Of a stretch of 32,666 bases of DNA, positions 7,092-14,906 are shown piece after piece. Positions within the stretch are counted from its first letter, which is position 1; each line of letters begins with the position of its first letter. The DNA is from Cupriavidus sp. (GTDB taxonomy: Bacteria; Pseudomonadota; Gammaproteobacteria; Burkholderiales; Burkholderiaceae). The notes below the pieces were generated by a model that saw only the letters and a program-made list of their open reading frames with translations, searched no databases and had not been told where the DNA came from. The stretch is taken from positions 1 through 32,666 of the forward strand of contig JAPSLC010000051.1 of assembly GCA_031181345.1 (NCBI GenBank). The letters run 5' to 3'. The position numbers and the translations under genes are program-made.

Positions 7092-8957
7092 CTAGAACCA
7101 GGCGTCCTGCATGTCGAGCGTGGTGCGGTCCAGCGTCGCCAGCAGATCCAGCTGCGGACCGACCTTCGGCAATTCCCAGCGGAAGAAGTAGTCCGCCGCG
7201 GCCAGCTTGCCGCGATAGAAGTCCGCGTCCGCATGGCCCGCCGGCAGCGCCGCCAGCGCGGTATGCGCCAGCATCGCCTGTTCCAGCCAGATCCAGGCGA
7301 CCACCACGTGGCCGAACGCCTCCAGATAGACCGAGGCGTTGGCCAGCGTCACCGCCGGATCGCCGGCCGCCCACAGTTGGGCCGTGACGTCGGCCAGCCG
7401 GGCGACGCGTGCGGTCAGCGCCCGGGCATGCGTGCCCAGGGACTGGTCGCCGCTCGCCATTGCGCGTTCGATGCTGGCCTGCACCACCTGCCCCAGCGCC
7501 TTGAAGGCGGCGCCGTCCTTCATCACGACCTTGCGCCCCAGCAGGTCCAGTCCCTGGATGCCGTGCGTGCCTTCGTGGATCGGGTTCAGGCGGTTGTCGC
7601 GATAGAACTGCTCGACGTTGTACTCGCGGGTATAGCCGTAGCCGCCGTGCACCTGGATCGCCAGGCTGTTGGCCTCCAGGCACCATTGCGACGGCCAGCT
7701 CTTGGCGATCGGCGTCAGGATGTCGAGCAGCAAGGCCAGCCGCTGATGTTCCGCGGTATCGCCTGACGTGGCTGCGGCGCGCTCTTCGTCGACCAGCCGC
7801 GCGCAGTACAGGTTCAGCGCGAGGCCGCCCTCGACGTAGCTCTTCTGCGCCAGCAGCATGCGGCGCACGTCGGCATGCTCGACCAGCCTGACCTGCGGGC
7901 TCGACGGGTCCTTGCCGCCGGGTCCGACCGGCCGGCCCTGCGGCCGGTTGCGCGCGTAGTCAAGCGCGTGCAGATAGCCGGTATAGCCGAGCATCACCGC
8001 GCCGAGGCCGACGCCGATGCGGGCCTCGTTCATCATGTGGAACATGCAGGCCAGGCCCTGGTGCGGCTGCCCGACCAGATAGCCGATCGCGCCCGCCTTG
8101 CCGCCCGGCCGGAAGCGCATGCCCTCGCCGAAGTTCAGCAGGCAATTGGTGGTGCCGCGATAGCCCATCTTGTGGTTCAGGCCGGCCAGCACGACATCGT
8201 TGCGCTCGCCGAGCGAGCCGTCGTCATTGACCAGGTACTTCGGCACGATGAACAGCGAGATGCCCTTGACGCCGGGAATCAGCTTGCCGTCCGGGCCGGG
8301 GATCTTGGCCAGCACCAGGTGCACGATGTTGTCCGACAATTCGTGCTCGCCAGCGGAGATCCACATCTTGTTGCCGCGCAGCCGGTATTGCGCGCCGAGC
8401 GGCGATTCGCCCTCGTACTCCGCGCGCGTGGTGATGTCCGACAGCGACGAGCCGGCCTGCGGCTCGGACAGGCACATGGTGCCGAAGAAGCGCCCTTCCA
8501 GCTCCGGCTTGACGAAGGTCTCGACCTGCGCCGGCGTGCCATGCGTCAGCAGCAGATTGGCGTTGCCGATGGTCAGGAAGGGATAGGAGCTGGTGCCGAC
8601 GTTGGCACCCTTGAAATACGCGAAGCCGGCCTTCTCGACCACCACCGGCAGCTGCATGCCGCCCAGTTCATAGTCCTGCCCGGCCGCCATCAGGCCGGCG
8701 TCGCAGAACGCCTTCAGCGCGGTCTTGACTTCGGGAATGATGGTGACGGTCTCGCCGTCGAAATGCGGTTCCTGCTGGTCGTTCTTCTTGTTATGCGGCG
8801 CGAACAGATCGGTGGCGATCTTCTCGCAGGTATCGAGCGCGGCATCGAAGGTCTCGCGCGAGTGGTCGGCATAGCGCGGGATGCGCGTCAGCGTTTCGAC
8901 ATCGAGCCACTCGTAGAGCAGAAAATCGAGGTCGCGGCGGGAAAGGATCAACGACAT
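7092..8957 (-). CDS. acyl-CoA dehydrogenase, DmdC-like large form
   Basis: This 621-residue flavoprotein is an acyl-CoA dehydrogenase of the long subgroup that includes 3-methylmercaptopropionyl-CoA dehydrogenase DmdC. It introduces the first double bond of beta-oxidation and passes electrons to ETF. The N-terminal segment before residue 40 is characteristic of this subgroup. Flavin and substrate contacts lie at MCLSEPQAGSS (161-171) and KMWISAGEHEL (198-208). HGGYGYTREYNVEQFYRD is at 437-454 and the catalytic base is probably Glu462 in HEGTHGIQ. The last 120 residues form the extra C-terminal domain. The ATG at 8957 starts at the conserved MSLILSRRDLDF and has AAGGAG eleven bases before it. 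Substrate chain type is unknown; assignment to DMSP catabolism is not warranted on this alone. Confidence 0.93.
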   Translation of the reverse strand: MSLILSRRDLDFLLYEWLDVETLTRIPRYADHSRETFDAALDTCEKIATDLFAPHNKKNDQQEPHFDGETVTIIPEVKTALKAFCDAGLMAAGQDYELGGMQLPVVVEKAGFAYFKGANVGTSSYPFLTIGNANLLLTHGTPAQVETFVKPELEGRFFGTMCLSEPQAGSSLSDITTRAEYEGESPLGAQYRLRGNKMWISAGEHELSDNIVHLVLAKIPGPDGKLIPGVKGISLFIVPKYLVNDDGSLGERNDVVLAGLNHKMGYRGTTNCLLNFGEGMRFRPGGKAGAIGYLVGQPHQGLACMFHMMNEARIGVGLGAVMLGYTGYLHALDYARNRPQGRPVGPGGKDPSSPQVRLVEHADVRRMLLAQKSYVEGGLALNLYCARLVDEERAAATSGDTAEHQRLALLLDILTPIAKSWPSQWCLEANSLAIQVHGGYGYTREYNVEQFYRDNRLNPIHEGTHGIQGLDLLGRKVVMKDGAAFKALGQVVQASIERAMASGDQSLGTHARALTARVARLADVTAQLWAAGDPAVTLANASVYLEAFGHVVVAWIWLEQAMLAHTALAALPAGHADADFYRGKLAAADYFFRWELPKVGPQLDLLATLDRTTLDMQDAWF

Positions 8958-9009
8958 GGCGATTGCCGCTCCTTGGGATGGGAATGGATGTGGGATGCGA
9001 GCGTGGGTT

Positions 9010-9027
9010 GCCCTCTCCCCCATCCCG
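9010..9027. repeat. remnant of REP-like element
   Basis: The words TTGCCCTCTCCCC and CATCCCGG match the left arm of the repeat at 6147-6246 but no right arm follows. It lies between the thioesterase and acyl-CoA dehydrogenase genes, as expected of a decayed or truncated copy. Confidence 0.45.
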
Positions 9028-9041
9028 GAAAAAAGGACCGC

Positions 9042-9539
9042 TCAGCCCGCCTCGCCCATCCGCGCGATGGTGCCCTGCGCGACCGCGCACAGCTTTTCCT
9101 CGCCGTCCTGGACGGCAAAGACATCGCAGCGGACCACGGCCTGCTGCCGCCCCCGGCTGACACACTCGGCACGCGCGATCAAGCGTTCGCCCAACGCGGG
9201 GCGCACGTAATTGATCTTGTATTCCGAGGTCACCACCGGCGCCGCCATCGCGGCGCCGCCGGCATAGGTCAGCGCGTTGTCGGCCAGATAGCTGACCACG
9301 CCGCCGTGGGCAAAGCCGTGCTGCTGCTTCAACGGCTGGCGCAGCGGCAGTTGCAGCTCGGCGCGCTGCGGCGTCAGCGCGGTCAGCTCCGCGCCGAGCA
9401 GCACCGAGAACGGCTGCTCGGCGAGGATTGCGCGGCCGTGGGCCAGCAGGTCGCCCGACGGGCCCAGGTCGCGCGGCTTGCCGCGCTCGCCGGGCTCGCC
9501 GGGCTCGCTGGCGAAGCCAGTGGACGGTGCGGTGGACAC
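9042..9539 (-). CDS. PaaI-type hotdog thioesterase
   Basis: The 165-residue protein is a PaaI-family hotdog thioesterase with HGFAHGGVVSYLADNA at about residues 74-89; HGG is at 78-80 and the likely catalytic Asp at 87. The N-terminal 30 residues are a flexible Gly/Pro/Glu-rich extension. The start is a GTG at 9539 with GGAGG five bases upstream; that ribosome site lies in the 12-bp gap after the thiolase stop, so translational coupling to the thiolase is likely. It should hydrolyse acyl-CoA products of the pathway. Sequence similarity to the other thioesterase at 5639-6085 is low, so they are not a recent duplication. Confidence 0.85.
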   Translation of the reverse strand: MSTAPSTGFASEPGEPGERGKPRDLGPSGDLLAHGRAILAEQPFSVLLGAELTALTPQRAELQLPLRQPLKQQHGFAHGGVVSYLADNALTYAGGAAMAAPVVTSEYKINYVRPALGERLIARAECVSRGRQQAVVRCDVFAVQDGEEKLCAVAQGTIARMGEAG

Positions 9540-9551
9540 CGCGGCCTCCGC

Positions 9552-10730
9552 TTACAGCACCTCGAACAGGCCTGCCGCGCCCTGGCCGCCACCGATACAC
9601 ATGGTGACGACCACGTACTTGACGCCGCGGCGCTTGCCTTCGATCAGCGCATGGCCGACCAGGCGCGCGCCCGACACGCCGTAGGGGTGGCCCACGGCGA
9701 TCGCGCCGCCGTTGACGTTCAGGCGGTCCATCGGGATGCCCAGCGTGTCGGCGCAGTACAGCACCTGCACCGCGAAGGCCTCGTTCAGCTCCCACAGGCC
9801 GATGTCCTCGACCTTCAGGCCGGTCTTCTTCAGCAGCTTGGGCACGGCGAACACCGGGCCGATGCCCATTTCGTCGGGCTCGCAACCGGCCACCGCGAAG
9901 CCGCGGAAGGCACCCAGCGGCTTCAGGCCGCGCTGCTCCGCCAGCTTGGCGTTCATCACCACCGCGGCCGAGGCGCCGTCCGAGAACTGCGACGCGTTGC
10001 CGGCCGCGATCACGCCGCCCGGCATCGCGGTGCGGATCTTCGACACGCCTTCGTAGGTGGTATCCGGGCGGATACCCTCGTCGGCCGAGACCGTGACCTC
10101 GCGCGTCACCAGTTGCCCGGTGGCCTTGTCGGCCACGCCGGCCAGCACGGTCAGCGGCACGATCTCGTCGTTGAACTTGCCGGCCTCCTGCGCGGCCGCC
10201 GCACGCAGCTGGCTCTGCACGCCGTACTCGTCCTGGCGCTCGCGCGGAATGTTGTAGCGCTTGGCGACGTTCTCCGCGGTCTGCAGCATGCTCCAGTAGA
10301 TCTCGGGCTTGTTCTTGACCAGCCAGCTTTCCTGGATCATGTGGCGGTTCATTTCCTGCTGCACGCAGGAGATGCTCTCCACCCCGCCGGCAACGAAGAC
10401 GTCGCCCTCGTCGGCGATCACGCGCTGCGCGGCCATCGCGATGGTCTGCAGGCCCGACGAGCAGAAGCGGTTCACCGTAGCACCCGGCACCGTCACCGGG
10501 CAGCCGGCGCGCAGCGCGATCTGGCGCGCGATATTGGCGCCGGTCGCGCCTTCGGGGTTGGCGCAGCCCATCAGCACGTCCTCGACCTCGCCCGGCTCGA
10601 TGTTGGCGCGCGCGATCGCGTGCTGGACCACATGGCCGCCGAGGGTGGCGCCGTGCGTCATGTTGAAGCCGCCCTTCCAGCTCTTGGCCAGACCGGTCCG
10701 TGCGGTCGATACGATCACTGCCTCGTTCAT
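9552..10730 (-). CDS. acetyl-CoA C-acyltransferase (thiolase)
   Basis: This 392-residue thiolase has the acylated Cys90 in NRFCSSGLQ, NEAFA at 316-320, the catalytic His348 in GHPYGVSG and the second Cys378 in MCIGGGQG. It cleaves 3-oxoacyl-CoA to acetyl-CoA and a shortened acyl-CoA in the last step of beta-oxidation. The usual GHPIG or GHPLG is GHPYG here, a bulkier residue at the pocket edge. GAGGAGCAACAA precedes the ATG. The nicotinamidase gene lies upstream with an 88-bp gap and a thioesterase follows after 12 bp. Together with the fused hydratase/dehydrogenase at 11529-13610 it completes a beta-oxidation set. Confidence 0.95.
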   Translation of the reverse strand: MNEAVIVSTARTGLAKSWKGGFNMTHGATLGGHVVQHAIARANIEPGEVEDVLMGCANPEGATGANIARQIALRAGCPVTVPGATVNRFCSSGLQTIAMAAQRVIADEGDVFVAGGVESISCVQQEMNRHMIQESWLVKNKPEIYWSMLQTAENVAKRYNIPRERQDEYGVQSQLRAAAAQEAGKFNDEIVPLTVLAGVADKATGQLVTREVTVSADEGIRPDTTYEGVSKIRTAMPGGVIAAGNASQFSDGASAAVVMNAKLAEQRGLKPLGAFRGFAVAGCEPDEMGIGPVFAVPKLLKKTGLKVEDIGLWELNEAFAVQVLYCADTLGIPMDRLNVNGGAIAVGHPYGVSGARLVGHALIEGKRRGVKYVVVTMCIGGGQGAAGLFEVL

Positions 10731-10818
10731 TTGTTGCTCCTCAGTATTCTCGGTGTCTGGTGTATCTCGATGTCTCGGTACCCGCGCGGTATCGCGCAGG
10801 CAATTCGCGCAGGCAATC

Positions 10819-11466
10819 TCAGCTCAGCAGCTCGGCGGCGCGCACCCTGCCGACGCCCGCCTCGGCGAGACTCGCCCAGGCGGCGTCCAGCGAACCGTTC
10901 AGGTCGATCGCGCGGCAGGCGTCCTCGACCACCACGGCGTCGAAGCCCGCGGCGCGCGCGTCCAGCGCGCTCCACGCTACGCAGTAGTCGGTCGCCAGTC
11001 CGACGCAGACCACCCGGCGCACGCCATGCTCGCGCAGATAGCCGGCCAGCCCGGTCGGGGTCGTGCGATCCGCCTCGACAAAGGCGGAATAGCTGTCGAC
11101 CTCGCGCTGATGGCCCTTGCGGATCACCAGCCGTGCGTGCGGCACCGCCAGTTGCGGATGCAGTTCGGCGCCGGGTTGCCCCTGTACGCAGTGCGCGGGC
11201 CAGAGCACCTGCTCGCCATACGCCAGCGTGGTGGTCTGGAACGGCGCCGCGCCGGCGTGGTTGACCGCGAACGACACGTGGTCGGACGGATGCCAGTCCT
11301 GCGTCAGCACGACATGGGAGAACGCTTCGGCCAGCCGGTTGATCACCGGCACGACCTGGTCGCCTTCGGGCACGGCAAGCGCGCCGCCGGGCATGAAGTC
11401 GTTCTGCACATCGATCACCAGCAGGCAATCGCTGTTGCCGAAGCGTCTGCGCAGGGTCGTGTCCAT
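10819..11466 (-). CDS. pncA: nicotinamidase
   Basis: The 215-residue protein is a cysteine hydrolase of the isochorismatase-like family with the full nicotinamidase triad: Asp19 in VIDVQNDF, Lys117 in RKGHQ and Cys162 in ATDYCVAW. The metal ligands Asp57, His59 and His63 are in DWHPSDH. It converts nicotinamide to nicotinate in the cytoplasm for NAD salvage. The ATG at 11466 fits family length, while the longer frame contains a 9-bp tandem array and is unlikely to be translated. A weak GGGA lies about eight bases upstream. Its place between the fused hydratase/dehydrogenase and thiolase genes is unusual, since it has no direct beta-oxidation role. Confidence 0.92.
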   Translation of the reverse strand: MDTTLRRRFGNSDCLLVIDVQNDFMPGGALAVPEGDQVVPVINRLAEAFSHVVLTQDWHPSDHVSFAVNHAGAAPFQTTTLAYGEQVLWPAHCVQGQPGAELHPQLAVPHARLVIRKGHQREVDSYSAFVEADRTTPTGLAGYLREHGVRRVVCVGLATDYCVAWSALDARAAGFDAVVVEDACRAIDLNGSLDAAWASLAEAGVGRVRAAELLS

Positions 11467-11488
11467 CGCGTCGGTCCCGTGCCGTTCT

Positions 11489-11524
11489 CTGCGTTCGCCG
11501 AGTTCGCTGCGTTCGCTGCGTTCG
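11489..11524. repeat. 9-bp tandem array, four units
   Basis: Four consecutive 9-bp units, CTGCGTTCG, CCGAGTTCG, CTGCGTTCG and CTGCGTTCG, fill most of the gap between the hydratase/dehydrogenase stop and the nicotinamidase start. The array ends five bases from the stop codon. No hairpin is formed, and copy number may vary between strains. Confidence 0.7.
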
Positions 11525-11528
11525 CCGG

Positions 11529-13610
11529 TCAGCCGTTGAAGCCCTTGCCCTCGGCCGCCAGCTTCTTGAGCAGCGGCGCCGGCTCCCACGCTTCACCGTG
11601 GTAGCCCTTGGCATAGCGCTGCATCGACAGCAGCACGTTGTACAGGCCGACCTGGTCCGCATACAGCATCGGGCCGCCGCGATGCAGCGGGAAGCCGTAG
11701 CCGGTCAGATAGACCATGTCGATGTCCGAGGCCTTCGAAGCAATGCCCTCTTCGAGAATCTTCGCGCCTTCGTTGACCAGCGCGTACACCAGACGCTCGA
11801 CGATCTCCTCGTCCGAGATCTTGCGGCGCGTGATGCCCAGATCCTTGGAATGCTGGACGATCATCTCGTTGACCTGCGGGTTCGGATACGGCTTGCGGTC
11901 GCCCGGCTTGTAGTCGTACCAGCCCGCGCCGGTCTTCTGGCCGAAGCGGCCCATCTCGCACAACAAGTCGGCGGTCTTCGAATACTGGATGTCCGGCTTC
12001 TCGACCGCGCGGCGCTTGCGGATCGCCCAGCCGATGTCGTTGCCGGCCAGGTCGCCCATGCGGAACGGGCCCATCGCGAAGCCGAACTTCTCGATCGCCT
12101 TGTCGACCTGCTCGGGCAGCGCGCCCTCGTCCAGCAGGTAGCCGGCCTGGCGGCTGTACTGCTCGATCATCCGGTTGCCGATGAAGCCGTCGCAGACGCC
12201 CGATACCACCGCGGTCTTCTTGATCTTCTTGGCGACCTGCATGACCGTGGCCAGCACGTCCTTGCCGGTCTTGTCGCCGCGCACCACTTCCAGCAGCTTC
12301 ATCACGTTGGCCGGGCTGAAGAAGTGCATGCCCACCACGTCCTGCGGACGCTGGGTGAACGAGGCGATCTTGTTGACGTCCAGCGTCGAGGTGTTCGATG
12401 CCAGGATCGCGCCGGGCTTGGCGACTTCGTCCAGCTTCTTGAACACGGTTTCCTTGACGCCCATTTCCTCGAACACCGCCTCGACGATCAGGTCGGCGTC
12501 CTTGATGTCGTCATAGGAGAGCGTGGTCGACAGCAGGCCCATGCGCTGCTCGACCTTCTCCTGCGTCAGCTTGCCCTTCTTGGCGCTGTTCTCGTAGTTG
12601 CGGCGGATCGTCGCCACGCCGCGGTCCAGCGCTTCCTGCTTGGTCTCGAGAACGATGACGGGGATGCCGGCGTTCAGGAAGTTCATCGAGATGCCGCCGC
12701 CCATGGTGCCGGCGCCGATCACCGCAACCTTCTCGATCTTGCGGGTAGGGGTGTCCGACGGCACGTCGGGGATCTTGCTGGCGGCGCGTTCGCCGAAGAA
12801 GGCATGGCGCAGCGCGCGCGACTCCGGCGTGTTGACCAGGAACATGAAGCCTTCGCGCTCGATGCGCAGGCCCTCGTCGAAGGGCTTGAGCGAAGCGGCC
12901 ACGGCCTCGACGCACTTGCCCGGCGCCGGGAAGTTCTTGGCCACGGCGGCGACGGTGTTCTTGGCGAAGGCGATGAAGCCCTCGGCGTTCTCATGGCGCA
13001 CCTTCAGGTCGCGCACCTTCGGATGCGGGCCGGAAGCGGACGCGACGTTGCGCGCGAACGCGATCGCGGCCGGCAGCACGTCGCCATCGACGATCTCGTC
13101 GAACAGCCTGGTGCCGGCGAACTTCTCCGACAGCACCGGGTTGCCGGTGACGATCATGTTGAGCGCGGCTTCCAGGCCGATCACGCGCGGCAGGCGCTGC
13201 GTGCCGCCGGCGCCCGGCAGGATGCCCAGCTTGACTTCGGGCAGCGCGATCTGCGCGCCCTTCGAAGCGACGCGGTAGTTGCAACCCAGCGCCAGCTCCA
13301 GACCGCCGCCCATCGCCACCGAATGCACCGCGGCGACGACCGGCTTGGTCGAATTCTCGATCACCTTGATCACCGAATGCAGCGTCGGCTCCTGCGTCGC
13401 CTTCGGCGTATTGAACTCGCGGATATCGGCGCCGCCCGAGAACGCCTTGCCGGCGCCGGTGATGACGACCGCCTTGACCGCGGCATCGTCCAGCGCACGG
13501 GTCATGCCTTCGACGATGCCAAGCCGGGTGCTGTGACCCAGGCCGTTGACAGGGGGATTGTCGAGCGTGATGACGGCGATGCCGTCCTGAACCTGATACT
13601 GCGCTGTCAT
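11529..13610 (-). CDS. fadB: enoyl-CoA hydratase/3-hydroxyacyl-CoA dehydrogenase fusion
   Basis: This 693-residue bifunctional enzyme carries out the middle two steps of beta-oxidation. The N-terminal crotonase domain (about 1-190) keeps both catalytic glutamates, Glu105 in MGGGLELALGC and Glu125 in LPEVKLGILPGAGG. The NAD-binding dehydrogenase domain begins near 293 with VAVIGAGTMGGGIS, and its catalytic His429 is in MHFFSPANVMKLLEVV. Two C-terminal dehydrogenase domains follow, with FIGNRM in the first. The layout matches FadB/FadJ and peroxisomal MFE1. The ATG at 13610 has AAAGGAACCAGC before it. A sigma-70-like promoter with a TetR-type palindrome lies about 140 bp upstream, so this is probably the first gene of the beta-oxidation transcript. 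Whether it is a FadB orthologue or a paralogue with another chain preference is open. Confidence 0.95.
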   Translation of the reverse strand: MTAQYQVQDGIAVITLDNPPVNGLGHSTRLGIVEGMTRALDDAAVKAVVITGAGKAFSGGADIREFNTPKATQEPTLHSVIKVIENSTKPVVAAVHSVAMGGGLELALGCNYRVASKGAQIALPEVKLGILPGAGGTQRLPRVIGLEAALNMIVTGNPVLSEKFAGTRLFDEIVDGDVLPAAIAFARNVASASGPHPKVRDLKVRHENAEGFIAFAKNTVAAVAKNFPAPGKCVEAVAASLKPFDEGLRIEREGFMFLVNTPESRALRHAFFGERAASKIPDVPSDTPTRKIEKVAVIGAGTMGGGISMNFLNAGIPVIVLETKQEALDRGVATIRRNYENSAKKGKLTQEKVEQRMGLLSTTLSYDDIKDADLIVEAVFEEMGVKETVFKKLDEVAKPGAILASNTSTLDVNKIASFTQRPQDVVGMHFFSPANVMKLLEVVRGDKTGKDVLATVMQVAKKIKKTAVVSGVCDGFIGNRMIEQYSRQAGYLLDEGALPEQVDKAIEKFGFAMGPFRMGDLAGNDIGWAIRKRRAVEKPDIQYSKTADLLCEMGRFGQKTGAGWYDYKPGDRKPYPNPQVNEMIVQHSKDLGITRRKISDEEIVERLVYALVNEGAKILEEGIASKASDIDMVYLTGYGFPLHRGGPMLYADQVGLYNVLLSMQRYAKGYHGEAWEPAPLLKKLAAEGKGFNG

Positions 13611-13642
13611 GCTGGTTCCTTTGGTGTCTTGGTTGTCTCGGG

Positions 13643-13658
13643 ATTCGAATTCTCGAAT
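13643..13658. promoter_or_regulatory. inverted repeat in fadB leader
   Basis: ATTCGA-attc-TCGAAT is a perfect 6-bp inverted repeat about 33 bp upstream of the fadB start and downstream of its predicted promoter. It would lie in the untranslated leader. It could be a second operator or a weak RNA hairpin; the role is not known. Confidence 0.4.
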
Positions 13659-13747
13659 ATTGTTTTTACTTCGGCTGCGCCATCGGTATCCCGGTGCGCC
13701 TTGGAAATAGTAGGCGCGAGCCGGCTCCCGGGGAGGCGAGCGAAACA

Positions 13748-13776
13748 AGCATACACAAAATAGAACGGTCGTTCAA
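13748..13776 (-). promoter_or_regulatory. predicted sigma-70 promoter of fadB operon
   Basis: On the minus strand TTGAAC (13771-13776) and TATGCT (13748-13753) are separated by exactly 17 bp, close to the sigma-70 consensus. Transcription would start near 13741, giving a leader of about 130 bases before the fadB ATG. The TetR-type palindrome overlaps the -35 box and spacer, so a bound repressor would block RNA polymerase. Confidence 0.6.
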
Positions 13777-13787
13777 TTTCTATTTTG
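13756..13787. promoter_or_regulatory. TetR-type operator inside larger inverted repeat
   Basis: The core GAACGGTCGTTC at 13763-13774 is a palindrome with 5-bp arms (GAACG/CGTTC) typical of TetR-family operators. It is enclosed by a second, perfect 10-bp inverted repeat, CAAAATAGAA at 13756-13765 and TTCTATTTTG at 13778-13787. A related core, GAACAATCGTTC, is found at 21216-21227 before the acyl-CoA ligase gene. TetR-family repressors of fatty-acid use in proteobacteria bind palindromes of this kind and respond to acyl-CoAs. No TetR gene is in the window. Confidence 0.6.
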
Positions 13788-13961
13788 GCGGTTCGGGGGC
13801 GCTGGTTTCCGGGGATTTCGCTTGCGCCATGCGGGGCATGCATGCGGGTCCATTGCGGCGTGCATGAAGTCGCCAATGCGCCGCGTCCGACATGCATACA
13901 ACGTCAATGGATAGAATGGCGGATCGATACGAAGGCGCTGTTCCCGGAGCCACTGCCAGCG

Positions 13962-14138
13962 ATGCAAAACACTGAATATCGGATCATGGGAAAGGAAGAT
14001 CCCTCTGCGGCAAAGCAGATCGCCGCCCTCTCCTTCCTTCTTGTCAAAGGGCGGCGCGACATCCGCGACGGACGCATCATCCCGGCCGCCGAGGTCTTCG
14101 CAGAATTCGAGAGAATGGATAGAAACGAAACCGACTGA
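13962..14138 (+). CDS. small hypothetical protein, antitoxin-like tail
   Basis: A possible 58-residue protein on the opposite strand to its neighbours. I do not recognise the whole. The C-terminal part GRRDIRDGRIIPAAEVFAEF resembles the tail of small RelB/CopG-type antitoxins, where a stretch of this form (xxDIxxGRxxPxxEVxAEx) is common. No toxin gene can be found after it: the remaining 54 bases before livF hold only a very short frame. An alternative start is the ATG at 13986. Ribosome-site support is weak, with a GGAG fourteen bases upstream. It may be an orphan or decayed antitoxin, or not expressed at all. Confidence 0.4.
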   Translation: MQNTEYRIMGKEDPSAAKQIAALSFLLVKGRRDIRDGRIIPAAEVFAEFERMDRNETD

Positions 14139-14192
14139 CCTATTCGTGCATTGCGGAGCGAAGCTCAGATGCTCACCACGTGATCACTCGAA

Positions 14193-14906
14193 TCAAACCT
14201 CCAACCACTCCTTGCGCACCTGCGCATTGCCCTTGAGCTCCGCCGGCGTCCCCTCGAAGACGATATGGCCGTGCCCCATCACGTAGACGCGCTGCGAGAT
14301 GTCGAGCGCGATGGCCAGTTTCTGCTCGATCAGCAGCACCGAGACGCCGCGCTCCTTCAGCACCTTCAGGTAGTCGGCGACCTGGGCCACGATCATCGGC
14401 GCCAGCCCCTCGGTCGGCTCGTCGATCAGCACCAGGTCGGGGTCGCCCATCAGCGTGCGGCACAACGTCAGCATCTGCTGCTCGCCCCCTGACAGCACGC
14501 CGGCCGGCGTGTTCTCGCGCTCCTTCAGGCGCGGGAACAGCGCGAACATGTCGTCGGTGCTCCAGCGCGGCCGGGTCTGGCGCGGATTCGGCTTCTCGCC
14601 GAGCAGCATGTTCTGCCGCACCGTCAGCGTCGGGAAGATGTCGCGGTTTTCCGGCACATAGCCGACGCCCAGATGGGCGATCTCGAAGGTGCGCCGGCCG
14701 AGGATCTCGTCGCCGCGAAAGCGCACCGAGCCCTCGGCCTTGACCATGCCGAGGATGGCCTTCGCCATCGTCGATCGTCCCACCCCGTTGCGCCCCAGCA
14801 GCGCGACGATCTCGCCCTCGTCGATATGCAGATCGACGCCATGCAGGATATGGCTCTTGCCGTAGTAGGCGTGCAGCCCCTGCACTTCCAGCATGCGCTT
14901 GCCCAT
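14193..14906 (-). CDS. livF: LIV-type ABC transporter ATPase LivF
   Basis: This 237-residue ATPase pairs with LivG on the cytoplasmic face of the importer. The signature LSGGEQQ is at residues 138-144, Walker B with catalytic Glu163 is in LVLIDEPTEGLAP, and Gln195 stands at the H-loop position, as is usual for LivF. The Walker A loop reads GRNGVGRST at 38-46, so the nearly invariant Lys is Arg44; the codon is CGA and unambiguous. Its start overlaps the livG stop by one base, indicating translational coupling. Length and the rest of the sequence are normal. It is the last gene of the transporter operon; no strong terminator was seen after it. Confidence 0.94.
   Translation of the reverse strand: MGKRMLEVQGLHAYYGKSHILHGVDLHIDEGEIVALLGRNGVGRSTMAKAILGMVKAEGSVRFRGDEILGRRTFEIAHLGVGYVPENRDIFPTLTVRQNMLLGEKPNPRQTRPRWSTDDMFALFPRLKERENTPAGVLSGGEQQMLTLCRTLMGDPDLVLIDEPTEGLAPMIVAQVADYLKVLKERGVSVLLIEQKLAIALDISQRVYVMGHGHIVFEGTPAELKGNAQVRKEWLEV

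Noticed and set aside
7875..11264. Very long plus-strand open frame of 1129 codons
   Set aside because: It lies opposite four clear genes (dehydrogenase, thioesterase, thiolase, nicotinamidase) with full motifs. Its His/Arg/Ala-rich translation has no recognisable domain, as expected of a GC-bias shadow.
11489..11524. A CRISPR-like array
   Set aside because: The units are contiguous 9-bp repeats without spacers.
11598..13763. 721-codon plus-strand frame
   Set aside because: It is antisense to the fused hydratase/dehydrogenase and has the same low-complexity composition as other shadows.
14139..14192. A toxin gene after the antitoxin-like frame, or a terminator for livF
   Set aside because: Only a very short frame is possible, and the small GAGC-ttc-GCTC hairpin has no T-run.
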